Below, piece by piece: positions 33,489 to 42,330 of a DNA stretch of 49,184 bases; position 1 is the first letter of the stretch, and each line of letters starts with the position of its first letter. The notes below the pieces were generated by a model, which saw nothing but the letters and a program-made list of their open reading frames with translations, had not been told where the DNA came from and made no database searches. Source of the DNA: a bacterium (GTDB lineage: Bacteria; Vulcanimicrobiota; Xenobia; Xenobiales; JADMJV01); NCBI GenBank assembly GCA_018780265.1, contig JADMJV010000068.1, positions 240,606 through 289,789 of the forward strand, written 5' to 3'. Made by a program: the position numbers and the translations under genes.

Positions 33489-36400
33489 CTAGATCGGGGT
33501 CTCTATGCGCAGCCCGGGCGGCGCAGCCGCGTTCCACTCTTGCTGGAGGCTGTCTGGCAAGGAATGGACCCAACCCTTCAATCGCTCTTGAGCGTGGATC
33601 AAAAAGACGTTGTCAGCCTCTTCTTTGATATGGGCCTGCCAGCGTGTCCAACCTTCGAAGAACAGCTTCCAGCAAGATCGATCTTGCCAGTCTGAGTTGG
33701 AGGAAAGTCTGCAAAAATCGAGCCAATTGCGCTGACAATCCAGCAGTACGGCGACCAGGTATTCTTTGCCCTGCCACATTTCGTTCTCGTAAAGCGCGCA
33801 CGCCTGCTGTAGAGGATCGCGGACCTGATTCCACTGTTCCAGCTGGATCAGGGCCAGGGCGATCTCCATTTGCACCGCTGCCAGATGCAAACCCAGGTGA
33901 TTTTGCTGATTGGCCGGCAGCCCGCTGAGGTCGCTAAAGGCTTGCCTGGCAACGGTCACGGCTTTGCCGGGGAGGTTGGCCTGCCGGCAAAGCTTGGCCA
34001 GATTGAGGCGGTGAATAGCGCACCACATGTTGGCCTGCTCATAACCTTCTTGAGCTCGTCGCTGCTCCATTTCCACCGCCTGATCGGCCAGCTGCACGGC
34101 TTCGTGATGGCGGTGCAGGCCCGAGAGGTTAAGGGCTCGAGTGATGAGATTCAGGCTGTGCTCCGTCTCCACATCCGCCTCCGATTCGGTACCGCGGATA
34201 TGCTCCAGGGCGTCAAAGGCCCGGTCGCAGGCCAGCAGGCCCTCCTGCCAGCGCCCCAAGGACTGAAAGATCCAGGCTTCCAGTTCGCTTACATCGGCGA
34301 CTTCCAGCGAAGGTGGACCCTCTTCGTTGTCCAGGTCCAGCAGTTGATGATAGCACTCGTGGCAGAGGTCGAGGGCCTCTTCCAGCCTACCTCGGCGGGC
34401 GGTCACTCGGGCCAGGTAGATTTTGGCGCTGAGTTGCTCCAAAAACAGGTCCTCCGCACCCAGTCCGATGGCTTGCTGGTAGGCGGCAATCGAATCCTCC
34501 AGGGCGGTCTCAGCCTGACGAAGCAGGCCCTGGTGGCTGAGGATTTTGGCTCGAAAGAAGAGCACCAGGGCCTGCTCGGAGATGTCCATTTCAGCCATCA
34601 ATTCAGGGGTGAGCAGATTTGCCAGCGATCCGGAGGCTTCTCCAATTCGATTCATTAGGGCCAGGGCGTGGCTTCTCAAAAACTCCAGCGAGGCCAGGTC
34701 GGCCGGGTGTGAATCCCCGGCGGGGAGAGTGTTGATCACCTCGATGGCCTTGCTCAGGCGCTCCTCGGCTTCGGCCCACTTCTCCAGATCGAACAGGGCC
34801 ATGCTCTGCTCCAGGTAGAGAAAGACCAGTTCTTGATCGCCCGGCCACTGGAATCGGTGGTACTGTTCTTCGGCCTCGCGCAGCAGGCGCAGACTTTCCC
34901 AGCGCATACCCATCAATTCTAACGGGCCGGGCGGTTCGGTCATGGTTTCGCGTACGGTGCGCATGGTTTCGGACTGCTCCATCAGGAGTTCGAAAAGATA
35001 CTGAGCCCACTCCTCCCCCTCTTCCCGGGTGAGCTTTCGGGCTAACTCCAGGGCCTCCAGGCCGTGACGTAGAGACTCTTGGGTTTTGCCCAAGGCACGA
35101 GCCGAGCGGGCCAGGCCGCGCAAGGCGTGAATGGCCTTGGCCTGCTCAGGACCCTGTTCTTTGCTGCTGCGCTCAAAAGCCTCCGCATAGAGGGGATAAG
35201 CCCTTTGCACGTATCCCATATACAGGTAGGGGTCGGCCAGGCAGAGCAGGCAATGGGTCAACAAGGCCTCCAGGGGATCGTTATTGTCCTGGCTGAGCAT
35301 GGGGCGGAGAATTTCCAGTGCCTGTTCTCCAAAGTGGGCTCCATCCGAGTAGCGACCCTGATTGGTGAGAGCGTGACAACAATCCGCATATATTTCTACA
35401 AGTTGGGCCAGGCTGCGCTTGGAGCGATGGGTCCTCTGGCTTTCCAATATTTGGCCCGCTACCAGAAATAGCTGAAGTCCAATTTCTTCATAACCTTGTT
35501 CGCGGGCGACTCGACCAAGACTCCAGCAATGTTCGACGGTGTCAGGGTCCTGCATCAGCCGGTTGAGGTCTCCCAGGCGGCCGCTCTCGTGCAGGTGGTA
35601 TTGAGCGAAGGCACGAGCGTAGAAGTCGGCATCCTGGGGCATATCGCCGCTGCTGACCACAGGCCGCCGCTCCAGAGCCGTGGCCACAGCCCTGCGATGG
35701 CAATCGGAGACCCGGTCCCGCCAGGCGGGATTATCCAGCAGATAAGCACGTAAGTCGGGAGAACGCAGCGAGTAGTGCTCGCCGGTGAAGAGGGCGTCGT
35801 ATTGGGAACCCTCGCCGTCGCTGGACATGAGATCGCGCAACTCGAAAAGCGCAAAACCGAGTTGGTCGGGTGGTAGGCCCCAGGCTTTGAGTAATTCGAG
35901 GCTGGCTGGCACCTGGGCCACTGCCAGCAGCAACAGCACTTCGAGGTGTATCGTGCGAAAGAGTTCGGGACCATGTTTTTTGGAGAGGGCCTCTAAGAGG
36001 GCCTCAAAAATGAGATTTGGCTGAGGTAGCGGCTTAACTCCCAGTTTGAGCAAAAGAGTGTAGTAGTATGCCCAGCGCCAATTACCCTGGGTCAGAGCAA
36101 GGATTTGGGCTACCTCCTCTTGCTGCTCCGCGGGAAGGTGTTTGTGCAGGTGGGCTTCCAGTTCGGACAGATTGCGGCCGTGTTCGGGCTTTAACACCAG
36201 TTGGTCGCCGGGGTGGCGGGCTCGCCCGCTGCTGATCAGGTACACGCCCTTAGGAAAATCGCGCCAGGGCGGCAGTTCAGCCAATTCGGCTGCTTCGTCG
36301 AAGCCATCGAAGAGGATCAGAAAGCTGCCGTCAACCTCCTGGGTGAGCCAGGTCATGATGGCCAGCAAGGCTTCGGGAGGGCTCTTTTCGTAAAGTGCCT

Positions 36401-36695
36401 GGGAGACCACCAGGCGCAGACTTTCTCCGTCGATGTCGAGCATAAACTCAGTTGAATCGACCAGTCGCCAGATCAGCGAGGTGAAGCTCTCATCGTGGCT
36501 TTTTTCCAGGTATAGAGGCAGAGCACCGCGTTCTTGGGCGCCCACAGCCAGGCCTCGCACCAACCAACTTTTCCCACAACCGGCCGGGCCCGCCAGATGC
36601 AGATGGCCGTGGGTGCGGCCCAGCACCCATCCCCAGACTTCTTCCAGAGTCTCCTCGCGCGGCCAGTATTCCGTGAAAAAATCGTCTAATAACAA
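33489..36695 (-). CDS. STAND-type AAA ATPase with long TPR-like C-terminus
   Basis: 1,068 residues from a TTG at 36693-36695 (no in-frame ATG or GTG nearby). Residues 1-330 form a NACHT/AAA-like NTPase: Walker A GPAGCGKS (36-43), Walker B FLILFDGFDE (125-134), an arginine-finger-like region (ISSGRARH) and a winged-helix part. From about 380 on, the chain is helical repeats of TPR type (for instance YSDGAHFGEQALEI and SLRHGLEALELARKL), about 650 residues. This is the layout of STAND sensors, which oligomerise after ligand recognition in signalling, regulation or anti-phage defence. No effector domain is fused. A partner may be one of the small proteins encoded just upstream. Confidence 0.8.
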   Translation of the reverse strand: MLLDDFFTEYWPREETLEEVWGWVLGRTHGHLHLAGPAGCGKSWLVRGLAVGAQERGALPLYLEKSHDESFTSLIWRLVDSTEFMLDIDGESLRLVVSQALYEKSPPEALLAIMTWLTQEVDGSFLILFDGFDEAAELAELPPWRDFPKGVYLISSGRARHPGDQLVLKPEHGRNLSELEAHLHKHLPAEQQEEVAQILALTQGNWRWAYYYTLLLKLGVKPLPQPNLIFEALLEALSKKHGPELFRTIHLEVLLLLAVAQVPASLELLKAWGLPPDQLGFALFELRDLMSSDGEGSQYDALFTGEHYSLRSPDLRAYLLDNPAWRDRVSDCHRRAVATALERRPVVSSGDMPQDADFYARAFAQYHLHESGRLGDLNRLMQDPDTVEHCWSLGRVAREQGYEEIGLQLFLVAGQILESQRTHRSKRSLAQLVEIYADCCHALTNQGRYSDGAHFGEQALEILRPMLSQDNNDPLEALLTHCLLCLADPYLYMGYVQRAYPLYAEAFERSSKEQGPEQAKAIHALRGLARSARALGKTQESLRHGLEALELARKLTREEGEEWAQYLFELLMEQSETMRTVRETMTEPPGPLELMGMRWESLRLLREAEEQYHRFQWPGDQELVFLYLEQSMALFDLEKWAEAEERLSKAIEVINTLPAGDSHPADLASLEFLRSHALALMNRIGEASGSLANLLTPELMAEMDISEQALVLFFRAKILSHQGLLRQAETALEDSIAAYQQAIGLGAEDLFLEQLSAKIYLARVTARRGRLEEALDLCHECYHQLLDLDNEEGPPSLEVADVSELEAWIFQSLGRWQEGLLACDRAFDALEHIRGTESEADVETEHSLNLITRALNLSGLHRHHEAVQLADQAVEMEQRRAQEGYEQANMWCAIHRLNLAKLCRQANLPGKAVTVARQAFSDLSGLPANQQNHLGLHLAAVQMEIALALIQLEQWNQVRDPLQQACALYENEMWQGKEYLVAVLLDCQRNWLDFCRLSSNSDWQDRSCWKLFFEGWTRWQAHIKEEADNVFLIHAQERLKGWVHSLPDSLQQEWNAAAPPGLRIETPI

Positions 36696-36716
36696 CCTGT
36701 TGGAACCACGTTTTCC

Positions 36717-37097
36717 TCATTCCCCGTCGGGGGTGTTATCCAACGGCTCCGACGACCCTTTTTGTTCAGGCAGAGGGGGCAGTTCTTCCCAGCGGGCCAA
36801 TAACCGTTCAAATTCGTCATCGACCCAGGAATAGAAACTGCTACTGAAGTGAATGGGAGCGATCTCAAATATGACCTTCCAGGGACCAGGCTTGCCGGTG
36901 GCCAGGCACTGATGGAGCACAAAGTGACCTTGCAAGGCCTGAATCCAGAGGTAGCCCGCCTGATGCTCGGGAACGTGCTTGTTTTGGCAGCGCGCCACAT
37001 CCAGGCGTATATCGGGATGGACAAAGATGGTGTAGGACTCCGACGTGGTGACGAAGTTCAGAACTTCAGCGTCGCGCCTCTCAGCGTTGTGCTTCAC
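36717..37097 (-). CDS. Protein of unknown function (126 residues)
   Basis: A globular 100-residue part rich in aromatic residues (SESYTIFVHPDIRLDVARC, AGYLWIQALQGHFVLHQC, HFSSSFYSWVDDEFERLL) precedes an acidic, Pro-rich, probably disordered tail (EELPPLPEQKGSSEPLD). There is no signal, membrane helix or known motif. It stands 15 bp after the 132-residue gene and 21 bp before the STAND ATPase, in one apparent operon led by the ATP-grasp ligase. It could be an adaptor, sensor or substrate; I cannot tell which. Confidence 0.65.
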   Translation of the reverse strand: MKHNAERRDAEVLNFVTTSESYTIFVHPDIRLDVARCQNKHVPEHQAGYLWIQALQGHFVLHQCLATGKPGPWKVIFEIAPIHFSSSFYSWVDDEFERLLARWEELPPLPEQKGSSEPLDNTPDGE

Positions 37098-37112
37098 AGC
37101 GACCGGTGAACT

Positions 37113-37511
37113 TCAAGGTTGCTGGCGCCGAGCGACTGTATTCGACAGCACTTCGAATGATCTCAAGTCCACCTCGATGGACTGACGCAGAGTGTTACCC
37201 TGGGTGATCAGGCTGGCCTTACGCTGAATTCGGTCGATAATCAGTTGCTGTAAAATCCCCGCTTTGTCGAAGTCATGCGGGGCTCTAAGAACGTAAGCTC
37301 GGACTTCGTGTTGGTTGACCTCGGTTTGTGGGTCAAAAAGCCAATCGCTGCGCATGATCAGCTTTGGCTGTAGCAGAAATTTGATGAAACGAGGACTGGA
37401 TACGTCCAGAAAGGGACCCATAAGTCCAGAGACTTTGAGGTCTTCCTCTAGTTCGGTGCTGATTTTTCCCGAGAAAACGGGAGTTTCTGGTAATTCACTA
37501 ACCATAGTCAT
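37113..37511 (-). CDS. Protein of unknown function (132 residues)
   Basis: The start ATG (37509-37511) follows AAAGGCGGACAATGA; a second ATG two codons on is possible. The product is soluble, with SGKISTELEEDLKVSGL, then an alpha/beta-looking part (EVRAYVLRAPHDFDKAGILQQLIIDRIQR) and a short basic C-terminus (ARRQQP). It lies 33 bp downstream of the ATP-grasp ligase gene and 15 bp upstream of the 126-residue gene. No family recognised. As the first gene after a PGM1-type peptide ligase it is a candidate partner or substrate, which is speculation. Confidence 0.65.
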   Translation of the reverse strand: MTMVSELPETPVFSGKISTELEEDLKVSGLMGPFLDVSSPRFIKFLLQPKLIMRSDWLFDPQTEVNQHEVRAYVLRAPHDFDKAGILQQLIIDRIQRKASLITQGNTLRQSIEVDLRSFEVLSNTVARRQQP

Positions 37512-37544
37512 TCATTGTCCGCCTTTCTTAGACGACAGGCACTT

Positions 37545-39209
37545 CTATACGATCCAGTCGACTTCGTCTACGGCTTTGTCGAGAATGTCGATGGTCTGTT
37601 GGTAGAGCGATTTGGCCTCCTCGGGGCTGTCCCCTACGCAGGTCACTCCCAGTTTGCCAAACTGGGAGAGCGCTCCAATCATGTGAAATACCACACCGGT
37701 GTTGGAAGACGAGTTGTAGTGCAGGCCGTTGAAGGTGGTGATATCGATCAGATCCTCGGGCAGCAGACCCTTGTATTTTTCAGACTCCAGGTTGTCGGAA
37801 GCAAAGTAGTATTTAGGATTGCCTGTGCCTGACTGAAACAGTCCTGTTTCCGGACTGTAGCGACCACCGGTCAAGAACTGCAGGGTTCGGAAAGGGTGAG
37901 TGGTGCCTCCCTTGCGCAAATTGATCTCGACAGCAAACAGTTCCCAACCGTCGTCGGCGATTGGCACGCACAAAAAATCGATCGATAGTCGACCCACCAC
38001 GCCCGCTTTGGCCAGGTGCTCGCCGATAGTGAGGCCGGCTTCGTGAAGTTGGGGTTGATAGCTACGTAGAGCCGGAAAGCTGCAGCCTATGAAAACCTGT
38101 CCGTCGGGGCCACCCAGCACCTGGTCATGGGTGGAGATAATCTGGGCTTCCCCCAGAGGGGTAATGCGCATCTGCACGCTGGGGGAGGCTTTGTCGTCTC
38201 CCTCGATAAACTCTTCGACGATGCCTTGCATCTGTTCGAACTTGCGCAGGTAACTGTTCCACTCCATGCCCGGAGCCTGGAAGCGAGCCTGGGTGCGCAC
38301 CATTTCGCGCAGAGTCTTGAGACAACTTTTCTTGTTGCTCCACTCGGCGATCGCGCCCAGGGGTAAGATGGCATTGCCGTCTCCCGAAAAGCCGTCATTG
38401 ATCTTGATGACCACACGCTTCATGGCAGGACGCAGCTTTTTCAGCTTGTAAATCGATTCGACAATGTCGTCTTCGTTCTTCAGATCCTCAAAGCCGTCGG
38501 CCAGGGGGATGCCGGCCTGACGAAAGAGTTTGCGGCAACCGCTTTTGGAACCATAAGCCAGATGCTTGGGGTCGGGCCCCAGCAAGGGGATGCCTAGCGC
38601 CACTGACAGACTCTTCTCCCAATGGGTCACGTTGAAGACGGTCATATGGCTGTTTTGGGCGGTGCCGATGGCCTTGCGGATTCGTCGCAACAGAGTGGGG
38701 CGTTCGAGAATTTTCTGGGTCAACGACTTGGGAGAGGTGTCGTACACGGCAAACATCTCCAGGCGCGCACGTGCGTGCGAGAAGGGGATGCCCGGGAGCA
38801 ACTGCAGATAATAGTCGATAATAAAGGGGTGGATCGGCTCTGAGGTCACAAAAATGACGCGGGTTTTTGGCAGACTGAGGAGGATCAGTAGAAAGAGCAG
38901 GCGCTCTTCGTAGTGCTGGGCGCCCTTAAGTTTTTGCAACTCCTCGGGGTCCAAAGTCATGGACGGAATCACCACCACCGTCTGGGGGATATGTCCGTCG
39001 CCACTCAGATTGCGCCACAACTCCGGCATCTTGGCATACAGCTCTTGAAAGCGAGCATCTTCCTCCGGGCTGCCCGGGGCAGGCAAAGTGAGATCGGCCC
39101 AGTCATTGAGACTGGGACACGCACTTCCCCCATTTTTGGCCGGTGAAGTGCGAACTTCCCCGGTAGGTCCATCGAGATCGGTTACTTTCAAGCGATTGCG
39201 CTTAGCCAT
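37545..39209 (-). CDS. PGM1-like ATP-grasp peptide ligase family protein
   Basis: 554 residues from the ATG at 39207-39209, five bases after GGAGG. The N-terminal part (75-215) carries VVVIPSMTLDPEEL, HYEERLLFLL and VTSEPIHPFIIDYYLQLLPG, which I associate with the PGM1 family (named after the pheganomycin ligase that joins a modified amino acid to ribosomal peptides). An ATP-grasp domain follows: GSKSGCRKLFRQAGIPL (220-236), VVIKINDGFSGDGNA (Lys269) and the metal site FAVEINLRKGGTTHP (Glu428, Asn430). Most homologues have no known substrate. It leads a five-gene minus-strand run and lies divergent from hpnH across about 320 bp. Confidence 0.82.
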   Translation of the reverse strand: MAKRNRLKVTDLDGPTGEVRTSPAKNGGSACPSLNDWADLTLPAPGSPEEDARFQELYAKMPELWRNLSGDGHIPQTVVVIPSMTLDPEELQKLKGAQHYEERLLFLLILLSLPKTRVIFVTSEPIHPFIIDYYLQLLPGIPFSHARARLEMFAVYDTSPKSLTQKILERPTLLRRIRKAIGTAQNSHMTVFNVTHWEKSLSVALGIPLLGPDPKHLAYGSKSGCRKLFRQAGIPLADGFEDLKNEDDIVESIYKLKKLRPAMKRVVIKINDGFSGDGNAILPLGAIAEWSNKKSCLKTLREMVRTQARFQAPGMEWNSYLRKFEQMQGIVEEFIEGDDKASPSVQMRITPLGEAQIISTHDQVLGGPDGQVFIGCSFPALRSYQPQLHEAGLTIGEHLAKAGVVGRLSIDFLCVPIADDGWELFAVEINLRKGGTTHPFRTLQFLTGGRYSPETGLFQSGTGNPKYYFASDNLESEKYKGLLPEDLIDITTFNGLHYNSSSNTGVVFHMIGALSQFGKLGVTCVGDSPEEAKSLYQQTIDILDKAVDEVDWIV

Positions 39210-39530
39210 TGAGCCTCCGCCTTGTTTCAAGGTGGGCAACCCTTCCTCACTCGCGGGCCGAGCCCCTCCGCCGGACTCTTTTTGGAAAAGTTAACAAACG
39301 GAAGAAGAAATTCTCCGCCATTTTTTTGCGGGCTGTTATGCTACGCAAGGCTCCTCAGTGAGCCTCCAGTAGCTCCCTCTGTTCTCAAGATATCCAGTCG
39401 CAAACCGGGCCCAAGCCCGGTTTTTTTCTTTAGGTTTGGCAGATCTTTTTTTCGGGGAACTGACGAGGGATATTGGCGCCGAGACACTAACTCAGCGCGA
39501 TAGTAAAGATTTTCAAGCGGTGAGGGTTTG
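39210..39530. other. Divergent intergenic region upstream of hpnH
   Basis: This 321-bp gap separates the ATP-grasp gene (minus) and hpnH (plus). It holds no open frame worth calling. It contains AT-rich stretches near 39285-39330, a possible plus-strand -10 (TATGCT, 39337-39342) without a clear -35, and a strong plus-strand terminator at 39403-39428 that lies upstream of hpnH rather than after any gene. A leader RNA or small RNA ending at that terminator would fit. Confidence 0.45.
39403..39428 (+). terminator. Intrinsic terminator in the hpnH leader region
   Basis: AACCGGGC (39403-39410), loop CCAA, GCCCGGTT (39415-39422), then T's to 39427. The perfect 8-bp GC-rich stem and T-tract make it a good plus-strand terminator. 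No plus-strand gene ends before it for more than 7 kb, so it must act on a short leader or non-coding transcript upstream of hpnH. Confidence 0.75.
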
Positions 39531-40535
39531 ATGCGGTTTCCTTTAGACTTTGTAATGAACAATGCCAAGCATATGGTGGGTCAGCGGGCCAAGGGTCGCA
39601 AGCGTTACCCCACCGTGCTGATGCTAGAGCCGCTCTACACCTGCAACCTGGCCTGTATCGGCTGCTCGACGGAGCGACACACCGGCAAGCTGAAAGACCG
39701 CCTGTCGGTCGAAAAATGCCTGGATGCGGCTCGTGTCGCCGAAGCACCCACCGTCTCGCTGTGTGGCGGAGAGCCCTTGCTCTATCCCGAACTGCCGGAG
39801 CTCGTGCAGGGTCTCATCGATATGGGCAAACACATCATCCTGTGCACCAATGCTCTGGTGATGGACAAGAAATTGTTTGACATCGTGCCTCCGCACAAGC
39901 AACTCTTCGTCAATGTCCATCTGGACGGCATGAAGCAGACTCACGACTTTGTTTGCGACCGCGAAGGCGTCTTTGATACGGCCCTGGAGATGATTAAAGA
40001 GTCCAAGAAGCGGGGTTACATCACCCTGACCAATACCACCGTTTATAAGCAGACCGACATGGACGAAGTCGAGGCGCTTTGCGAACTGTTGGCCAGCATT
40101 AAGGTGGATGGCCTGCTGATCAGCCCGGGCTACCATTATGAGAGCGTTACCAACGACGTCTTCATGACCCAGGCTCAGATTCACGAAAAATTCAAGCGCG
40201 TGCGTGACCTGGCGTATCGCTATCGGTTGACGGCAACCCCTACCTTCCTGGAGTTCGCCGCCGGCCTGATCGAGCTGCGCTGCTCACCCTGGTCCACGGT
40301 AAATTACACGCCGATGGGCTGGAAAGGCCCTTGCTACCTGATTGGCGAGAAATTCTTTGAAGACTTCCATACCTTCTGGAATGAGATGAACTGGGACTAT
40401 TGGGAAACTCGTCAGGACCGCCGTTGTGCCAACTGCAAGATGCATTCTGGATTTGAGTACAGTGCCGTGGAGGCGGCCTCTAAGAGCATCAAAGGTATGG
40501 CTCAAATGGCCTACTGGCACTTTAGCGGCAAGTAG
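39531..40535 (+). CDS. hpnH: Adenosyl-hopene transferase, radical SAM protein HpnH
   Basis: 334 residues; ATG at 39531 after TGAGGGTTTG. HpnH generates a 5'-deoxyadenosyl radical and adds it to diploptene to make adenosylhopane, the first step of hopanoid side-chain synthesis. The radical SAM cluster motif is TCNLACIGC (Cys38, Cys42, Cys45), followed by SLCGGEPLLYPEL. The N-terminal MRFPLDFVMN and the C-terminal RRCANCKMHSGFE are typical of HpnH. The other hpn genes lie convergently on the minus strand. A leader terminator upstream may control it. Confidence 0.95.
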   Translation: MRFPLDFVMNNAKHMVGQRAKGRKRYPTVLMLEPLYTCNLACIGCSTERHTGKLKDRLSVEKCLDAARVAEAPTVSLCGGEPLLYPELPELVQGLIDMGKHIILCTNALVMDKKLFDIVPPHKQLFVNVHLDGMKQTHDFVCDREGVFDTALEMIKESKKRGYITLTNTTVYKQTDMDEVEALCELLASIKVDGLLISPGYHYESVTNDVFMTQAQIHEKFKRVRDLAYRYRLTATPTFLEFAAGLIELRCSPWSTVNYTPMGWKGPCYLIGEKFFEDFHTFWNEMNWDYWETRQDRRCANCKMHSGFEYSAVEAASKSIKGMAQMAYWHFSGK

Positions 40536-40536
40536 C

Positions 40537-41514
40537 TTGGCGCGTTCCGGAGTTCGCGAAGCTCTCGATATCTTCTTTTTAGGACCCCGGGAAGCCAAGG
40601 CGCTTCTCGGGGTTCCTGATTTGTGGAAGGTAGAGTTGCTGCTGTGGGTTTACTATCTTCTTCGTTTTCTGCCCCTGGATATCTGGTTGCAGGGTCGACC
40701 TCTGAGCGAGAGACCGTTTGGCGATTTTCGCTTTGGCGAAACGCCGTACTTTACGGCTTTGGAGATTCTTCAACAGGCCAGGCTGCAGCCAGGCGAGACC
40801 TTCCTGGATATGGGGTGTGGTCGTGGAAAAATGGTTTTTACGGCCGCTTTGGCCTTCCACGCCCGGGCCATCGGCGTTGAGTTGCTGCCCACCTATATTC
40901 GCTTTGCCGAAAAAATCCGCCGCCGCCTGTCCCTGGAAAGGGAGACCGAGTTTTGGATGGAGGACTTCACCCTGGTCGAAGTTTTCCAGGCAGATGTTGT
41001 GTATATCGCGGGGTCCATCTTTGAAGGAGAAACTCGAGCGAAGTTGTTGGCCCTGGTCGAGCAACTGCAACCGGGTAGCCGCTGGATTTCGGTGGGCTGG
41101 GAGTCGGATCATCCACTTCTGGAGCAACAATCCGCTAGCGAGCGGCTCTTTAGTTGGGGCTACGAGATGGTTTATCAGTACACGGTTTCAGCCGTCGAGG
41201 CGGCGCACCAGGCGCATCCGTCCGTCGGGAAAGAGCTGCAATTCGCGGGGGCCCCAGCGGACCCGATCGCCGACCAGACTGAGGGCCCACAGTCCGAGGT
41301 AGAAGTAATCCTTGAGGATGAGCCAGGGGATCCAGCGCTTGACCTGAGTGGCTCCAAAGACAGCCCAGTTGTGAGCAGTACAGCTGATTCGAACGCGCCA
41401 CCACAAGATCAGGGCCAGGATGCTGCTCAAGCACCAGCCCTGGCAGAGCAGCAGGAGAGTGGTCCACAGAGTACCCTGAGTGACAATGAAGGCGAAATGC
41501 CCGGCCGGTCGTGA
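40537..41514 (+). CDS. Class I SAM-dependent methyltransferase, C-terminal tail doubtful
   Basis: About 325 residues from a TTG two bases after the hpnH stop; no ATG or GTG is available before the SAM-binding motif. FLDMGCGRGKMVFTAA and AIGVELLPTYIRFAE are motif I and the acidic post-I residue of the Rossmann methyltransferase fold, and ADVVYIAGSIF is motif II-like. The substrate is unknown; coupling to hpnH suggests a hopanoid or lipid substrate (inference). The recognisable domain ends near residue 215 (about 41185). The remaining about 108 residues run antisense through the end of hpnI, so they may be non-native sequence caused by loss of an earlier stop. Confidence 0.65.
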   Translation: MARSGVREALDIFFLGPREAKALLGVPDLWKVELLLWVYYLLRFLPLDIWLQGRPLSERPFGDFRFGETPYFTALEILQQARLQPGETFLDMGCGRGKMVFTAALAFHARAIGVELLPTYIRFAEKIRRRLSLERETEFWMEDFTLVEVFQADVVYIAGSIFEGETRAKLLALVEQLQPGSRWISVGWESDHPLLEQQSASERLFSWGYEMVYQYTVSAVEAAHQAHPSVGKELQFAGAPADPIADQTEGPQSEVEVILEDEPGDPALDLSGSKDSPVVSSTADSNAPPQDQGQDAAQAPALAEQQESGPQSTLSDNEGEMPGRS

Positions 41515-42330
41515 GATTCGGTAGGTGCGCATCCAGCGCAACTGGTGTAGCAAATACTCCTTGAGGCGCATTCCGGGTAGCACGTCTTCGACCACCAGGC
41601 CCGCCAGTTTTACTTTCCAGCCAGCCTTGGTGACCCGATTTCCCAACTGATAGTCTTCGGCCAGGTAGTCTCCGAGCACATCAAAGGCTCCGATTTGCTC
41701 CAGCACTTCGCGACGAAAAGCCATGTTGGCCCCCAGGCCAAAGCTCATCCCCTCGATGGCGCGGGCTACCAGGACCGAGGTGGAAAAGTCCAGCACGGAG
41801 AGGGCCTCCATGGCCAGCGCCGGGGAATTGACGCGCTGAATGCAGTAGAGACAGGTGACCATGCCGACTTCCGGATCGGCGAAACCGGCCATCAACTTGT
41901 CCATGTAGTGGGGGGGGGCGTGCATGTCCGAGTCGGTGGAGAGCAGAAACGGCATGGTGCAATGAGGATACCCTTGAATCATGCTCGATACTTTGGGGTT
42001 GGTGCCCAGCCCCGAGGCGTCTCCTTCGATCACCTTGACCCGCTCATCTTGGGAAGCGATTTCACGTGCCAGGTCAGCGGCTGGATCGCCGATCTTTCCC
42101 ACCGTGAAGACCACCTCGCTCTTCCCTCGGTAGTCCTGGTCGATATAGCTGCGCCAGTTCGATTCGGAGCGAGGTTGGCGACCATGAATGGTCTTCAGGT
42201 GGGTCACCGGATAGTCGGGTCGAAATGGGGCGGGCGGTTCCAGTTCGTGTTTGCGAAAGCGCTCCACCAGGGCGTAGGTGGCCCACTGGTAGCCTACGGC
42301 AAAGAGTAAAAGTATCCAGAGTATTACCAC
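41188..42330 (-). CDS. hpnI: Hopanoid glycosyltransferase HpnI (GT21, ceramide glucosyltransferase-like)
   Basis: 380 residues from the GTG at 42328-42330, which has a perfect GGAGGTGA seven bases upstream; an ATG at 42361-42363 lacks one. HpnI transfers N-acetylglucosamine to bacteriohopanetetrol. GT21 features: LSTDSDMHAPPHYMD (the DxD-type site), LAEDYQLGNR, and QLRWMRTYR as the [QR]xxRW motif. There is an N-terminal membrane helix (VILWILLLFAVGY) and two C-terminal hydrophobic helices. RVRWGPRELQLFPDGRM is a typical family end, which supports this strand in the region overlapped by the methyltransferase. hpnK and hpnJ are not in the window. Confidence 0.9.
   Translation of the reverse strand: MVILWILLLFAVGYQWATYALVERFRKHELEPPAPFRPDYPVTHLKTIHGRQPRSESNWRSYIDQDYRGKSEVVFTVGKIGDPAADLAREIASQDERVKVIEGDASGLGTNPKVSSMIQGYPHCTMPFLLSTDSDMHAPPHYMDKLMAGFADPEVGMVTCLYCIQRVNSPALAMEALSVLDFSTSVLVARAIEGMSFGLGANMAFRREVLEQIGAFDVLGDYLAEDYQLGNRVTKAGWKVKLAGLVVEDVLPGMRLKEYLLHQLRWMRTYRISRPAGHFAFIVTQGTLWTTLLLLCQGWCLSSILALILWWRVRISCTAHNWAVFGATQVKRWIPWLILKDYFYLGLWALSLVGDRVRWGPRELQLFPDGRMRLVRRLDG

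Noticed and set aside
36490..36720. Alternative start region of the STAND gene using the ATG near 36718
   Set aside because: That ATG (MRKTWFQQ) is in a different frame, which does not encode the Walker motifs. The STAND frame needs the TTG at 36695 or a later codon.
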